Assembly (NCBI GenBank): GCA_039619475.1
Contig: CM077116.1
Coordinates: forward strand, 36,343,183-36,407,182
Direction of reading: 5' to 3'
From: Icerya purchasi
Lineage: Eukaryota; Arthropoda; Insecta; Hemiptera; Monophlebidae
Length of the DNA stretch: 64,000 nucleotides
This document shows, piece by piece, positions 36,200-48,800 of the stretch; within the stretch, counting starts at the first letter, position 1, and every line of letters begins with the position of its first letter. The notes under the pieces were generated by a model. That model was given only the letters and a program-made list of their open reading frames with translations. It was not told where the DNA came from and searched no databases. The position numbers and the translations under genes are program-made.

Positions 36200-39100
36200 C
36201 ATTGTCAAAGCGTGAATTTCAATAATGTTCTGCTACTGCAGATTACTCCCCCTACAATTATTGTCGAAGATTCCAATGCCCTCTCCCAGTATGGGGATCA
36301 ATATCGGCCAATAAACATCGAAATATCATTAACAAACCAGTACTGGAAAATAATTTAACTGCCATGTCCCCCCTAGCTATATATATATATATATATATTT
36401 CAGCCCAACCCATAATATACTCTCAACAATTGACATAGCGTTAATCTCTCGTATATTATTCCAAAAATTACAATTCTGTACTGCAAAATCTATGCTCAAG
36501 TGACCACTTCCCTGCGTTCCTATATACAACATCAGTTCCACAAGACCAGGAGATTTTAAGCTGCCTACGGTTTTTATATAATAAAGTAGATTGGGAATTA
36601 TACACATCAGAATCGTAATCCCTAACCAGCCATCTGCGTCTGTAATAGAAAACATTAACCGTCTAAATCAGGTCATTTTCAAAGCTGCCAAAGCATCAAT
36701 TCCAATGTAATCCGGTTACCACCGATCCCGCAGAATACCGTGATGGTGCCCTGAAATTGAAACGGCAATACGATATCGGAAGCGGGCGTTATGAAAATTA
36801 AAATCAATTGGACTCCTGTCCGATTTAATTATATTCAAAAAATGCAGGGCTGATGCACGATCAATGATACGAGCTAAGAAACAAGAATCATGGTACGCTT
36901 TAATTTCTTCAATATCGACTACTAAATTAAATCACTCCTCATGGGAAAAGATAAAAGCAATCAACGGAATACGTCGCTCCAAGTCCCTTATCCATTTAAA
37001 TGACAACGGCACAACCATATCCGATACTACACAAGTTGAAAATTCATTCGCGCAATACTTTTCTTTAGCATCGTCTACCACATCATATATAAATGTATTT
37101 AAAGCTCGGAAAGTCGAAGTGGAGTCATCAGAAATATGTATCCCTCAAGACGTAACAGCTTCGTATAATTTCGATTTTACTGATGCGGAACTTAATTTCC
37201 AACTCATACATTATACACGTAATAGTTCTCCTGGTGCTGATTCCATGCATCCGTACATGTTAAAATATTTACCACCTTCTGTAAAATCCTACTTATTACA
37301 TATATATAACCAGATCTGGACATCAGGCTCCATCCCGCACCAATGGAAAATAGCCCAAATTGTTCCTATTCTGAAACCAAGCAAAGATCCTTCTTCTCCT
37401 TCATAGTTACAGGCCTATTTCTCTTCTAAATGTGATATCCAAAACAATGGAGAAAATGGTAAACAGACGTCTCATCCATTTCCTTGAGCAAAATAATCTC
37501 CTTTCATGTACATAAGCCGGAGGGCGTAAGACGCGATCATCTAATGATCATCTATTGAGCCTACAGCGGCAAATTTCAACCGCATTCCGCCGCCGACAAA
37601 GCGTACATGCAATATTTTTTGACATGGAAAAAGCGTTTGATCGAGTATGGCGGCGGGGGCTGTTAATGAAGCTACTAACCCCGCTGGATTAACTGGCAAT
37701 ATATTATATAAGCAATTTTCTAACAAAGAGAAAATTTCAAGTTAAAATTGGAACTATCAATTCAACAATTATGCCGCTAGAGAATAACATTCCGGAAGGC
37801 TCTGCCCTAAGTGCAACCTTGCTTATATTCTTTATAAATTATATCAACGATTTGAACATTTCTTTATCTTCCAGCCTTCCTGCCAATGCCCAAAATATTC
37901 TCCAAAAAACAATAAATAAATTACAATCCTGGTCAAATACCAATGGTTTAGTGTTCTCTCCTTCCAAAACAATATAATATACTGAATTCCATAGAAGACG
38001 TGCTGTTTCACCTGCTATTTCTCTTACACTAGATAATAATCCTATACACCCTTCCAATATGCAGTGAAATTCTTGGGACTATTGTTCGATTGCAGGCTAT
38101 CCTGGTGTCCACAAGAGAAAAATTGTTTTAAATCCCTCGGCATCATTAAATATTTATCAAATCCCAAATATAATATCCGCCCCAAGCTCCTTCTATCAGT
38201 ATATAAATCCATCGTCTTATCTAAAACCATGTACGGGTGCCCAGCCTACTCCCAAGCATGTCATTCCTTAATAAATTCATTAGGCGTAATCCATAATTGT
38301 GCTCTTCGTTTGATACTAGGAACTCATCGAACCACTCCTGCATCTAGAATGTGCAATTTTTTGGAGTGCCCGCCGTTGTCCTACTATAAAAACTACCATA
38401 GACGATGCAATACTCTTCTGTCCTTATCACGTACTCCTTTGGCTGTTATTAATTTCTCATGAACACTAACTTTCTCAAATGATCCCGTTTCCGAAGTCCT
38501 TGACTTATTAAATTTAAATAACATAAACGCAATAGACCCTATGCACCAAAACCTCACATTAATTTCCCCATGATAGTTTGCAATATTAAAAACAAACGTA
38601 TCACTTCGAAGCAATTTCAGACAGCTACCAACTGACGTTGTCGAAATAGCTAAAAATGCAATAAATAAATACACCGACCACGTTATAGTCTACACAGATG
38701 GTGCTAGAAATAACCCCATCACAATCACATCGCCGACAGCATGTGAGCTCGAAATATCAGATAAAGGCTATTCTTTCCGAATACTCAACGATAGCTGCAC
38801 AGTACTGGACGCAGAAATGTATAGTCATCCTATACGGGCTACAATATATGTATTTCTTCTTACAAGCCTAACAAAAATACATTAATAATTACAGACTCTC
38901 TGGCAGAACTGGGAAGCCATATCTAGCTCTAAAACTAGAAATATAATAACTACTCAAAAAATCCTTCGTATTATCATCGATATACGGAAGTCTGAAAGCC
39001 AGTTAACGTTTATGTGGATTCCCGGTCATACAGGAATACCAGGAAATGAACAGGCGAACGTAATGGCACAGCCAGCACTACGAGCCCCACAGAACAGATA

Positions 39101-39610
39101 TATGTACCTCTCCCTTCAACCATGGCACAATTCTTTTTAGCGAAAAGCAAACAAGAATGGAACAAACAATGGACCGCGTGTCAGACTTTTCAGTCCCAAG
39201 TAAAGTTAACGACCAAGCCATGGTGTCCCCCAATGAATTGTTCCCGCAAAAACTTCAGTGTAATCAGCAGACTGTGAACAAATCAAAACGTAATCTCGTA
39301 CGACCATCTTCTAAATGGGTCATTTTCTCCAACGCAGTGCCCTTTCTGTATGGGAAGTTTCATCCCAACCATTCAGCACATATTAACAGAATGCACAATA
39401 TTGATATCAACACGGACGCTCCTACCGTATAAAACACTCCCCGATATGCTATCAAACTCCCAAACAGCAATAAACTCAATCATTCATTTTCTTAAAATAA
39501 ACAGAATAGCTAAAGTAATATAGTCGCAAATCCAGCTCAGTATGTCGTGATAGCCGCAGCAGTTAAATACATCAAACTGTAGCTTAGGGGATTTAACAAA
39601 AAGAAAAAAA
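36200..39610 (+). mobile_element. Family C LINE relic (EN end, RT, RNase H)
   Basis: The 36200-36840 region reads brokenly as the end of an endonuclease and the linker. Positions 36864-37406 are an open RT start (NSSPGADSMHPYML, then IPHQWKIAQIVPIL). After frameshifts comes RT motif A (FFDMEKAFDRVW, about 37617-37653), then NNIPEGSALSATLL at about 37783. The YxDD box is deleted near 37880. The thumb is 38064-38462 (FLGLLFDCRLSW). RNase H is at 38690-39100 (VYTDGARN, IPGHTGIPGN), and the C-terminal Cys/His block reads CPFCMGSF...HILTEC at about 39335-39400. An A-rich stretch near 39598-39620 ends it. It is related to, but distinct from, the I-like element at 45767. Confidence 0.75.
36378..36401. 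repeat. (AT)n microsatellite
   Basis: A short pure AT run lies within the degenerate endonuclease part of the family C LINE. Confidence 0.85.
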
Positions 39611-39787
39611 AAGAAAATAATGTTCTGTTCGTTTCACAATTAATAAATTAATAATCGCTATAAAACTTACGAGTAAACGATTAAAATAAACAATATAGGT
39701 CCTTCCAAAAACGCTTTCGGTAATACAGATAAGAATATTGTTATATAAAATTTTTTGTTGTTTACTATATTCGAAATTATAATTTTT

Positions 39788-40665
39788 ACCGACTTCGAAA
39801 AAAGGAGGAGGTTCTCAATTCAACTGTATTATTTTTTTTTTTATGTGTGTTACCTTAGAACTTTCCTCTAGGTGAACCGATTTTGATGAGTCTTCTTTTA
39901 TTCGAAACCTGGTGCTTCTCATATGGTCCCATTTAAATTTGATCAAGGTCTGACCGACAGTTTTTGAATTATCCTTAATAATGCGGGAGATTGAAGCTTT
40001 TTGGATGCTTTTCATTCATGATTGTTTTCAGCGTCGGATTAGATTTTTGACTTAAAATACTATAAATTTGCCAAATTACCATGGAAATGTAGCTTTTGAT
40101 GTTTTTACCGTGGAAATGCAGTTCAAAATAAAGAAATGGACTTTTTTTTAAGTATAAAGTATGAAGAATAATGTGAAAAAAAATTGAGTTTTAACAAGAA
40201 AAAAATTCAAGTATAAAAATTGTAAAATAAAATATTTTTTTACAAAAAATAAATACCGACTTCAAGGTTTATTATAAAAATTTAAAAATACACTAAAAAG
40301 TAAAAAATAATTACTCCCGATAAAAAATATATATCAGAGTGATATAACTTAAAGTGATATCGTAATTCTTATACAACATTAATACTTATTAAAGTTGGCA
40401 TCAAATTCATATTACAATATCTAGGAACAATTTAATGAACATTTAATGCAGTTTTTAATTATTATTTTAATATGTAATATGAATCCTACTCCAAAAATTT
40501 AATGTTGTATAAGAATTACGATATCATCTTAAGTTATATCACTTGATATATATTTTTTACCTTTTTAATATATTTATATTAAATTATTTTTTACTTTTTT
40601 AGTGCATTTTTAAATTTTTATAATAAACCTCGAAGTCGGTCTTTATTTTTTGTAAAAAAACATTT
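39788..40665. repeat. Fold-back interspersed repeat, copy 2
   Basis: This is the same organisation and direction as 17564-18382: ACCGACTTCGAAAAAAGG start, a minus-strand frame at 39815-40015, then hairpin arms separated by a longer, less regular loop, and GAAGTCGGT at 40632-40640. Positions 39924-40117 differ from copy 1 at only one base in 194. The preceding 79 bp differ at about eleven positions. Confidence 0.75.
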
Positions 40666-40669
40666 TATA

Positions 40670-42390
40670 ATAGTATATGATTTTAGCAAAACTATTTTTT
40701 GCTATCCCCTTTAAATAATCTCTCGTGTTTTATATTAAACACTTCGTAACGAGATAAGTTATATTTTTACAAGCTCGAAGAAAGTTCAATTCATAGGATC
40801 TTTTTACGGTTTTATTGAGCATTGTGAAGTAAAATTTTTCAAACAATCTTACTTTCATTTGACACAAAAGAACCAAAAACAAAACTAAAGGTGTCAACAT
40901 TCGAGCTCGGATGAATAGATATCTTTCTGTGTTTTTTGTGTAGTGAAACTTTTCAAATATTACATTCTCACAACAACTTCGATGCCGGATTTAGATTTAA
41001 TGCCAGTTAGGATATCTGATTAGCAAAATGTGATGAGAAATATAAAACACTGGACCAAAAAGCAAAAAATTCCCTGCCAGCAACTGCAACAAAAGAGACA
41101 AATACAAATTTAATTTACCAAAAATCGCACAGTTCTCACGAGGAATACAAAATCCGTTTATTTTAGTATAATAGACACGCACAGACAGTCATGGTAAATG
41201 CGGCCGGCGATTCTTGAAACAAAACCGTTTCGAATAGGATAAATTTCTTTTTTTTTTTAATAATAGCATTTCAGTCTAAGCAGTTTTTTTTTTAATAATA
41301 ATCGATGTTTTCGAATTTTTCGCAGAAACGAAATAATCCGCATGTTTATTTCTTATTAAATGTTCTCTGATATAGATATTGGTTTTGCTTAAGTTCAAAT
41401 TTTATTATTTTTACGACACATGTTTTTGTTTTTTTTATATGTTTACATTTTTGGGTGCTTTACTTTACGAAATGCAAGTTGATAGTTAACGTAGGTCTCA
41501 TACTCATACATACGGGGCCTTCTTGATGTATGAGCCACAACTTCCTTATAATTATTTTACACTTTTGATACTTTAGCTTGCTTGCCATCTCCCTTTCGTT
41601 TACAAATTAACGAAGACCAGGTACAATTTAAACATTTGCCAAGTCCTCCTTTTTTTTTAAATATTAAATTAGGAAACTGTTTTTCTTTCTTATATATCGC
41701 TGAAAGAAATAAATATTAAGCCGTAAAAAAAATTTTCTCTGAATAACATTATAATAATGTAAATGAGGATATCATTTTCTCAACAGCTCGGGAACTATTT
41801 GAATAATGGAATTGTCGAGGGTTATACAACGAAAAAAAAAAAAAAAACAAAAAACGAATAGAATGTAATGTTGCAGAAAACGTGCCATAAATCCAAATTT
41901 TTTTTTTATAATTCCGGAACATTATTTCACTTACTTTGAAAAAACTCGAGCATAATTGAGTTTTCAACTGTTACTTTTAGCATATTGTTTTCCTCCTTTG
42001 CCGTTTTTTCATTCGTCGAAATTTAAATTAAGTCGAAAAATGTAGCAAATCATCTATAACTAGATTTTCAGGATGCACAATTACTTTTCACGCGGCGTTC
42101 TTCTACTGCAGACTTAAAAAGAATTTTCATCGTTTAAATTTGACGAAAATATTTTCGTTCAACTTGATTTTTAATGTAGGCGAAATGGAACAACATAAAT
42201 TTACGTCAGTAAATGAAATGCGTCTAATGCGTGTCTTATGACGTAACTAGAGTATGGTTTCGTCCTTTTTTTAGTATGAACCGATCTGCAATTACGTCAC
42301 ATATATGATAACTAACATTAGAAATTCGTAGGAAATTATAGTAATTCGTTTTTCTATTTTTTTTTTTCAATTTATTTGTCTTTGGTTGCG
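40670..42390. other. 3' end of intron 1
   Basis: No gene or transposon is recognised. The last 200 bp before exon 2 hold three TGACGTAA-type sites and the T-rich acceptor tract. Confidence 0.4.
42201..42299. promoter_or_regulatory. Cluster of three TGACGTAA (CRE-variant/bZIP) sites
   Basis: TTACGTCA is at 42201-42208, TGACGTAA at 42239-42246 and TTACGTCA at 42292-42299. This 8-mer is bound by CREB/ATF and related bZIP factors. The sites are seen directly; regulatory use is inferred. The cluster ends 95 bp before exon 2, so an intronic enhancer or an alternative promoter is possible. Confidence 0.4.
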
Positions 42391-42393
42391 CAG

Positions 42394-42510
42394 GTAGCAA
42401 TTAAAGTGATCGATAAAAAGGACATGACTCCGCCGAATCTTCGGAACGTTTACAGAGAAGTTGATATTATGAAGCAGCTGGATCATCCTCACATAATAAA
42501 ATTATATCAA
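42394..42510 (+). CDS. SIK-like Ser/Thr kinase, exon 2 (VAIK lysine and alpha-C helix)
   Basis: This 117-bp exon encodes residues 40-78. It begins VAIKVIDKKDM right after the acceptor TTGCGCAG, and ends HPHIIKLYQ|GTAAGT, a consensus donor, in phase 0. Lys43 is the ATP-anchoring lysine of VAIK and Glu61 in YREVDIMK is its salt-bridge partner on helix alpha-C. The block LDHPHIIKLYQ is typical of SIK2-type kinases, where the next exon would begin VMET. The hinge, HRDLK, DFG and the activation-loop LKB1 site lie in later exons that I could not find in the remaining 21.5 kb. Splicing to exon 1 preserves the frame. Confidence 0.88.
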
Positions 42511-43149
42511 GTAAGTTATCAAGCGGCTGTCATTTTTCGTTTTTTATGGAATATTTTGCGATTTTCTTTGTGATTTTAGCGGAGTTATTGGTGAACTATT
42601 TGAGTCGATAATAAATCTTTATAGCGAGTTTTGCTGGAAGAAACTGGTACAAAATTACGCTCCGGCTTCCTTCGTTTAAATGGCCTGTTTATTCCGTGTT
42701 TTAGATTTCCGGATCTGTCTGTACGATCTCTCATTGACGCATCTTTCAAATAATTAATCTTTGGTCAGAGTAAAAAATTCGAAAAAACAAAAAAAACACA
42801 CACGTATTCGTACAAATTTGAGTTTAAACCTTATTGTTCTTTTCTTTTTTTTTCTTTTTTTTTTTTTTTAACCTTATTGTTAAATTTTTTAATATAATCG
42901 CTTAATAACGCACATTACATCACATTTTTTTTTTTTTTTTTTTTTTTTTCATCTGCATACAATCTGTTCATTTGAACAATAAGTAGCAATGTTATTTTAT
43001 GTAAACCATATTGGAACACTTCCCAGTGGTCGCTATTCCTTATTTTTGTATGTACGTTATTTATTGGATTATGTTGAGCTATGCAAATTAATGTCTACGG
43101 ATGAAATTCCAGTTTAATTTGACTGTGTCGTTTCGATCGTCTGAATCGT
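42511..43149 (+). other. Start of kinase intron 2
   Basis: Donor GTAAGT is at 42511. The stretch contains long T-runs at about 42843-42870 and 42926-42949, and no recognised gene. Intron 2 appears to extend past the right edge of the window. Confidence 0.5.
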
Positions 43150-43530
43150 ACGCTATTCTGCGAAAGATTAGCTGCTAGCGGATTGATGTGGTTCCCAAGT
43201 CGATGAAAGTAACTTCTAGCAAAGGTCGTAATTACACTTCTTTAACCGTTGTAATGCGGAGGTCTTTGTGTATATCATCATTACGGACAAACCATGGCGC
43301 CGCCAAAATATCTCGTAGGACTTTGGACTGAAATCTTTGTATAATGTTAAGATTTGAAATGCTCGTCGTTCCCCAGATTTGAATACCGCATGTCCACACA
43401 GGTTCTAAGATTGCCCTGTATAGTAGCACTTTATTTTCAACTGATAAAGAGGATTTTTCGTTCATTAACCAACGCAGGCTGCGGTATTTGATGTCTGATT
43501 GCTTTCGTTTTGCAATAATATCACATGATT
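43150..43530 (-). mobile_element. jockey-like LINE fragment (RT C-terminus)
   Basis: The minus-strand frame 43232-43465 reads NKVLLYRAILEPVWTCGIQI, then IIQRFQSKVLRDI, APWFVRND and ITTVKEV. This is the thumb/C-terminal part of jockey-clade reverse transcriptase, which has no RNase H. Similarity continues out of frame to about 43150 and upstream to about 43530. It is truncated at both ends. Confidence 0.75.
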
Positions 43531-44079
43531 ATCGGGGTAAGATTAATACAAGGCATACGTTTTACACGAGTTTTAAATACGAGTATATTTAACATGGTTA
43601 GTTCGGAAATACGTAAGTTACGAACAAGGGTTCAGTTAAGCGCGTGGTGCTGTCAGGTGTAATTTCCAAAGAACGAATTTTATTCGTAAATTGGGGAAAT
43701 TGTTCTGAACTTTACGAGTACACATTAATCAACTGGTTTTAGGATCCCGCAACTAAAATGACAAGTAAATTTCATAATTTTATTAAAGAAAGTTGGATAT
43801 TATACGATAATTATTATTAATACATTTAATTAAAAACTCTTTTTGTTTGCAAGAAAACCAGCTGAATATTTGATCGAAAAAACAAACGAAAAAAAAAAAA
43901 AATATGCTGGAGTTTGAAACCTCTTTCGAAAGAAATCTTTTTTTCCTCATTTGCATTAATCGCGCAACATGTTTATCTGTCTTCTTTGTTATTCGTTCCA
44001 TTGCAACCGTTAACTATATAGCGAATGTACGAAGGGTTATAAACATCCGAATATATTGAAAAAAGGGATTTCGGCTATT

Positions 44080-44975
44080 CTGAGACGTTCAAACTTCCCT
44101 TCTTCTCGTTCATATTCCTAGCTGAATCTATTGCGATCCTACAGGCAATCCTTTTTATAGCCTTTACTAACAATGTATCCAAGGTTCTCTTATCTTCCGA
44201 TTCAAAAGGCGTTTTACAAACCATTGCTACTCCCTTTCCTAAACCACCCGCTGATCCTATCGTGTTTCACGTACGCTCCTTAATTTCACGTCTATTTCAT
44301 TCCCGTTCTGTCCGTATTGATCTATTGTGGATTCCTAGTTATTGCGGAATTTCGAGCAACGAGTTAGTTGACTCGTTGGCACGTTCGGCTGCTTCAGACG
44401 GTCGCTTTATTAATCATTTTCCAGCCCAAAGCCTTCTTCCTCTTTCCTTTCGTTGCCACCGCGACTGTTGATCTGATCTCTATCCTTCTTCATTTTCTAA
44501 TCCTGCTTTCTTTTATTTATCCATACAACCTATTCCTCCTCTATTTCCGTAGTTTCCTAATTTCCCGAACATGAGGAGGTCAACTATCTCATCTATAATT
44601 AGACTTTGGTTAAATCACAGTTTGCTTCCTGCTTCTCTCTTCTGTTTCTCCACTACTCAGTCTCCTCTTTGCCTGTTTGATCCGTCAGAAGCAAACTTCA
44701 TTTGTGATGCTAATCACATTTTGCTTGAATGTCCTTTCATTTCTTCAGAACGCGCGATACTGTATTCCGGTCTTCTATGTATTGGCCTCCCTACGCCTTA
44801 CAATGCTCACATCATGCTTTCTTTTCTTTCTCCCTTTGGTTTTTCCTTTGTTAGCTTCATTCATATGTTCTATTTCTAATATTTTTCTTATATAATCATT
44901 AGTGCTGTCATACCTTGTATTGGGTAACGTCCTTAGCTGACATGCTCAAAAAAAAACAAAAAACAAAACAGTACC
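44080..44975 (+). mobile_element. Family A LINE 3' part, relatively well preserved
   Basis: The frame from about 44118 to 44469 is an RNase H domain, with ESIAILQA (Glu), LLSSDSKG (Asp), LLWIPSYCGI and LVDSLARSA (last Asp). The catalytic His is Tyr, since SH has become SY. After a shift, 44571-44879 gives the C-terminal domain (IICDANHILLEC-like). The 3' end GTCCTTAGCTGACATGCTC is followed by an A-rich tail at 44949-44970. Confidence 0.75.
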
Positions 44976-45394
44976 ATATTAATGGAGTGTATAAATTGTA
45001 GAATTATGTTTTGAAATTGTAGCTATCAGGAACAAATTTGAAGGCTGCAAAGAGAATTATCCTTTACCGTATTATGAAAGCTGTCTATAGAAATTTTTTT
45101 TATTTCATATCATACCAATAAGTAAAAAAATGTGTATATATATATATATGTTTATGTCTATGTATAAATAGGCAAAAACAAAACAGTTCAGTACCTTTTT
45201 CTCCTCTGATTATTAACCAATTTTCTTTTTTCTTTTTTTTTTTTTTTTTTTTTTGTTTAGTAGCTATTGACAATCTTTAGTGTTATCAGTAAAAAAGTTT
45301 TGGAAACATTAGAAACAATTTTTTTTTCTTCTTATTCAAAAAAATAATAATACAAAAAATGAAAAAAGAAATCGCTATATTTTGAATACCCTGC

Positions 45395-45625
45395 TCTTTT
45401 TCCTGAGTGCTCTCATCTATACGCCGAACTCTTGACGTTGGATATTTCTACCCCTTTCAATGCTTCCTTTATCCTTTCCTTCCCTAGCCGTTATTCCCCT
45501 CCTACTCTCCTTTATACTCTCTATCTCCGATTGCCTCAGAATCTGAGTAGGTGATCGAAAAGCTCATGTAGTTCGGTCAGTGCTGGCACCAAACCCATAT
45601 AAAAAAAAAAAAGAAATAAAAAAGA
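45395..45625 (+). mobile_element. Family A LINE, short 3' copy
   Basis: About 230 bp corresponding to the extreme C-terminus (FPECSHLYAELL) and 3' UTR, ending in a CAAACCCATAAAA-like 3' end with an A-rich tail at about 45600-45628. It lies 0.4 kb downstream of the 44080 copy, in the same orientation. Confidence 0.6.
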
Positions 45626-45631
45626 AAAGTT

Positions 45632-45758
45632 TTTGGGCTATATCATCATCAGATAACAATAGACAGTACACTCAAATGAATATAAAAACAAAAACTAAAT
45701 TTAATTTTATTTGAGTGTACTATCTATTGTTAGCTGATGATGAAATAGCCCGAAAACG
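45632..45758. mobile_element. Hairpin MITE, about 127 bp
   Basis: Arms of about 50 bp are near-perfect reverse complements (GGGCTATATCATCATCAG ... CTGATGATGAAATAGCCC) around a loop of about 27 bp. There is no coding capacity. The I-like LINE is inserted exactly at its right border: the MITE end CGAAAACGTTTC overlaps the LINE target duplication. Confidence 0.75.
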
Positions 45759-45881
45759 TTTCTTTATTTATTTATTTATTTATTTATTTATTATTTGAAT
45801 TAGCGTGCCGTGTTCAGCAACTATTGGCTAGAGGCACGGATAATTACAAGCGAATATAATAAGTTAACGAGAGGAGTAAGG

Positions 45882-48800
45882 TTATATTGTATGATATAGA
45901 TTTGCTTGATGTAGGAAACGGATTAAGTTCGAAAGGATTATGGGCTCATCAGAGAGAATGGTAGATAAAGAGGAGGGAAGGTTATGTGAAAATCTGAGGG
46001 AGGAGAACTGAGGACATTCTATGAGGACATGGAGAACAGTTAGATTAGTGGTACAAATATTGCAGATTGGAGCCGGAGTCCTTTGCTAGCAGATGGCCAT
46101 GTGTGCTTTGTGTGTGTCCCAGCCGGAGTCTGGTGACAATTACATCGTCCTTTCGTCGGGTTAGGTGAGTCGTCCACGGTCGAACGTTTTGTTTGATTTG
46201 GCGAAGTTTATTGGAACACGAGACGGCCAGCCATCGCTGGCGCCATAGTGTGGCCAAAGCCAATTTGAGATGGCGGACGTAATCTGAAGCTGGTACCGGA
46301 ATGTCTGGAACGGGGATAATCGTTGCAACTTCCTTTGCTGTTCTGTCGGCCAGCTCGTTTCCAGGAATTCCCGAGTGACTTGGAATCCAGAGGAATGATA
46401 TCGCGCGAGCAGGGGCAGATATTTGTAGATTGGCAACTTCCTTCGCAATGGGGTGTTGTTTATCGTTATAGACATCGGATATGGAATTCAAAGCCGCAAC
46501 GGAGTCGGAACAGATTACTACTGAATTGTCTGTTTCCTGATTCAAGAAGAACTGTAGTGCTAAGAGTATTGCGTATAGTTCAGCCGAGAGGATGGAGAAG
46601 AATTCAGGAAGTGAGTATCGAATTAGTGCGGCATCTCCTTTTATCACTGAACACCCTACGAAAGTGTCGAAGATAGACGCGTCCGTAAAGAGTACTGATG
46701 CATTGCGGGCATATGAAGATATCTTTGATTTAGCCTCCTCGGAGATAATATTTTCGTTGCGGCTGCAATTTAATAAATCTAGATCCACTTTAACTGGATT
46801 GTGGTCCCATGGTGAAATGACTGCGGCTGAATGAGAGATTAACTGTGGTTGCCTAATGTTGATGGTTGATAATATCCGCTGGTAATGTGAGCGGATAGTC
46901 TCGGCTGTTTCCATTCTAGCTTGAAGAGTAATTGGAATTACACGCGGAGGTCTGAAGTTTGAGGCGATGCATTGGATGTAAAAGTTGGACGAGCGAGCCA
47001 TTTGTTGAATATCTGGGGGCCATTCGGGCGTCTCTGCATGTAGACTATCGATGGGAGTAGTGCGGAATGCTCCTGTAGAAAGCCGTAGAGCTGTATTATG
47101 GATGATGTTTAATGATCGTAAGTAGTTCTGGTTACCCGTTGAGTATATCTCCGAGGCATAGTCACATTTGGATCTTATTACTGCGCGATAAATTCGAAGT
47201 AGCGAGACACGGTCTGATCCGTAAGTGGTGTGTGCGAGTTTTCTTAATAGGTTAATTTTCTGGAAGCAGGATTGTTTCAATTGCTTTATATGGGGTTTCC
47301 ACGATAGAGTTTGGTCAAAAAGTAGACCGAGGTAACGAACGGAGGAAGCTGCGACCAGCTGATTACTATCCAGGTTAATGGAAATTTTGTGTTTGCATTT
47401 CCGAATCCGACAAAAGTGAATAGCCTTGGTCTTTGAGATGGAAATTTGGAGGCCATTTTGATAGCACCATTCGGAGATTCTTGATGTTGTTCTCTGTAAT
47501 ACTTTCTCGCCAATTTTTATGGTGTTGCAGTTCACGAAAATGGTACGATCGTCAGCAAACAGTGAGCACTGCACCGGCGGTTGTACAGCGGAGGGAAGAT
47601 CACTGGTAGCAATATTAAATAGGGTCGGGCTGAGGACAGAGCCTTGTGGGACTCCGTTCTTTAGTGAGCGTAACGAGGAAGAGTGCTTTCCTATTCGAAC
47701 GATAAATTTCCGTTCGGATAAGAAGTTACTTATAAACGATGCTAAGTTACCTCCAAGGCCCCATTTGCAGAGCTGAGCCATAATTTTTGATCTGTGAATT
47801 CTGTCGAACGCCTGGGTAAGGTCGAAGAAAACAGCTAACAGGTGAGTTTTTTGAGCTGACGACTCTATTATAGCATTATGAAGAATGTACAATGGGTGTA
47901 ACGTAGAACGCCCGCTCCGGAATCCAAACTGTGATTTATGTAGTCGGTTTTCCGAGTTTAATATTCTGTTCAGACGGCGGAGAACTATTCGTTCAAAAAT
48001 TTTGCACAACACCGAGGTTAGTGATATTGGCCGATAGCTTTCTGTGAGTGCAGGATTTTTGTTAGATTTCAAGATGGGAGTAATAATCGCTGTCTTCCAG
48101 GCCGAGGGAAAAGTGTTTTCAGTCCACATCTTGTTGTATATTTGGAGTAAGACTTGATGGGTTTCAATGGGAGCGTTTTTGAGCATGGAGATGTGTATAT
48201 TGTCACTACCGGGAGCAGCTTCTTTTGTGCGTTTGATAGCTGAGGATAGTTCTTGGAGAGTGATGGGCTGGTTGTATGGCTCGTTATCACAATTAGAGTT
48301 GAAGGAAATAAGCTGTTCCGCAGTGTGCGAGTTATCTGTACCAGTGGAAAAGAATGCTCATAGTGATCGGCGAAAGCAGAGATTATTTCGGTAGGATCGC
48401 TTGTTCGGAAGTTGCTGACTTTGATAGCTGCGGGAAATAAGTTGAATGAGAGATGGTCTAAAGAGCGGATTTTTGACCACAGTAGGCTTGCTCGTGTTGA
48501 TGCTGTGATTGTAGAGGTAAAATCTCTCCATGTTTTTCGTCGAGCCTGCTTGATTGTCCATTTTGCTTTTGCACGAGCTTTCCTGTAAGCTGTGTGGAGT
48601 TCAATCGTGGGGGCCGATTTTAGTTTTCTCAGTGCACTGCGTCTGAGGCGAATGGCAGTAGCACATTCGGTCGTCCACCATGGTACTAGCTTCCGTGTGG
48701 GTTGTTTGGGCACTGGGGTGTTTGACACCGTGCTGCATTGAGTAGAGCTGAGGTGAAGTTATCTACTACGAAATCAATATCCTTGGTTAAGTTCAGCGAA

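Larger units (their letters stand above)
10381..42393 (+). other. Kinase intron 1 (32,013 bp, phase 0)
   Basis: The intron is bounded by donor GTAAAT at 10381 and an acceptor with a T-rich tract ending TTGCGCAG at 42393. It separates the glycine loop from the VAIK lysine. Its content is mostly retrotransposon relics on both strands. Positions 10381-12400 hold no recognised gene or repeat apart from a G14 run at 11357-11370 flanked by TACACTAA/TTAGTGTA arms. Confidence 0.8.

Noticed and set aside
46161..48561. Several shorter frames on both strands within the I-like LINE
   Set aside because: They overlap the well-supported ORF2 in other frames and carry no motifs.
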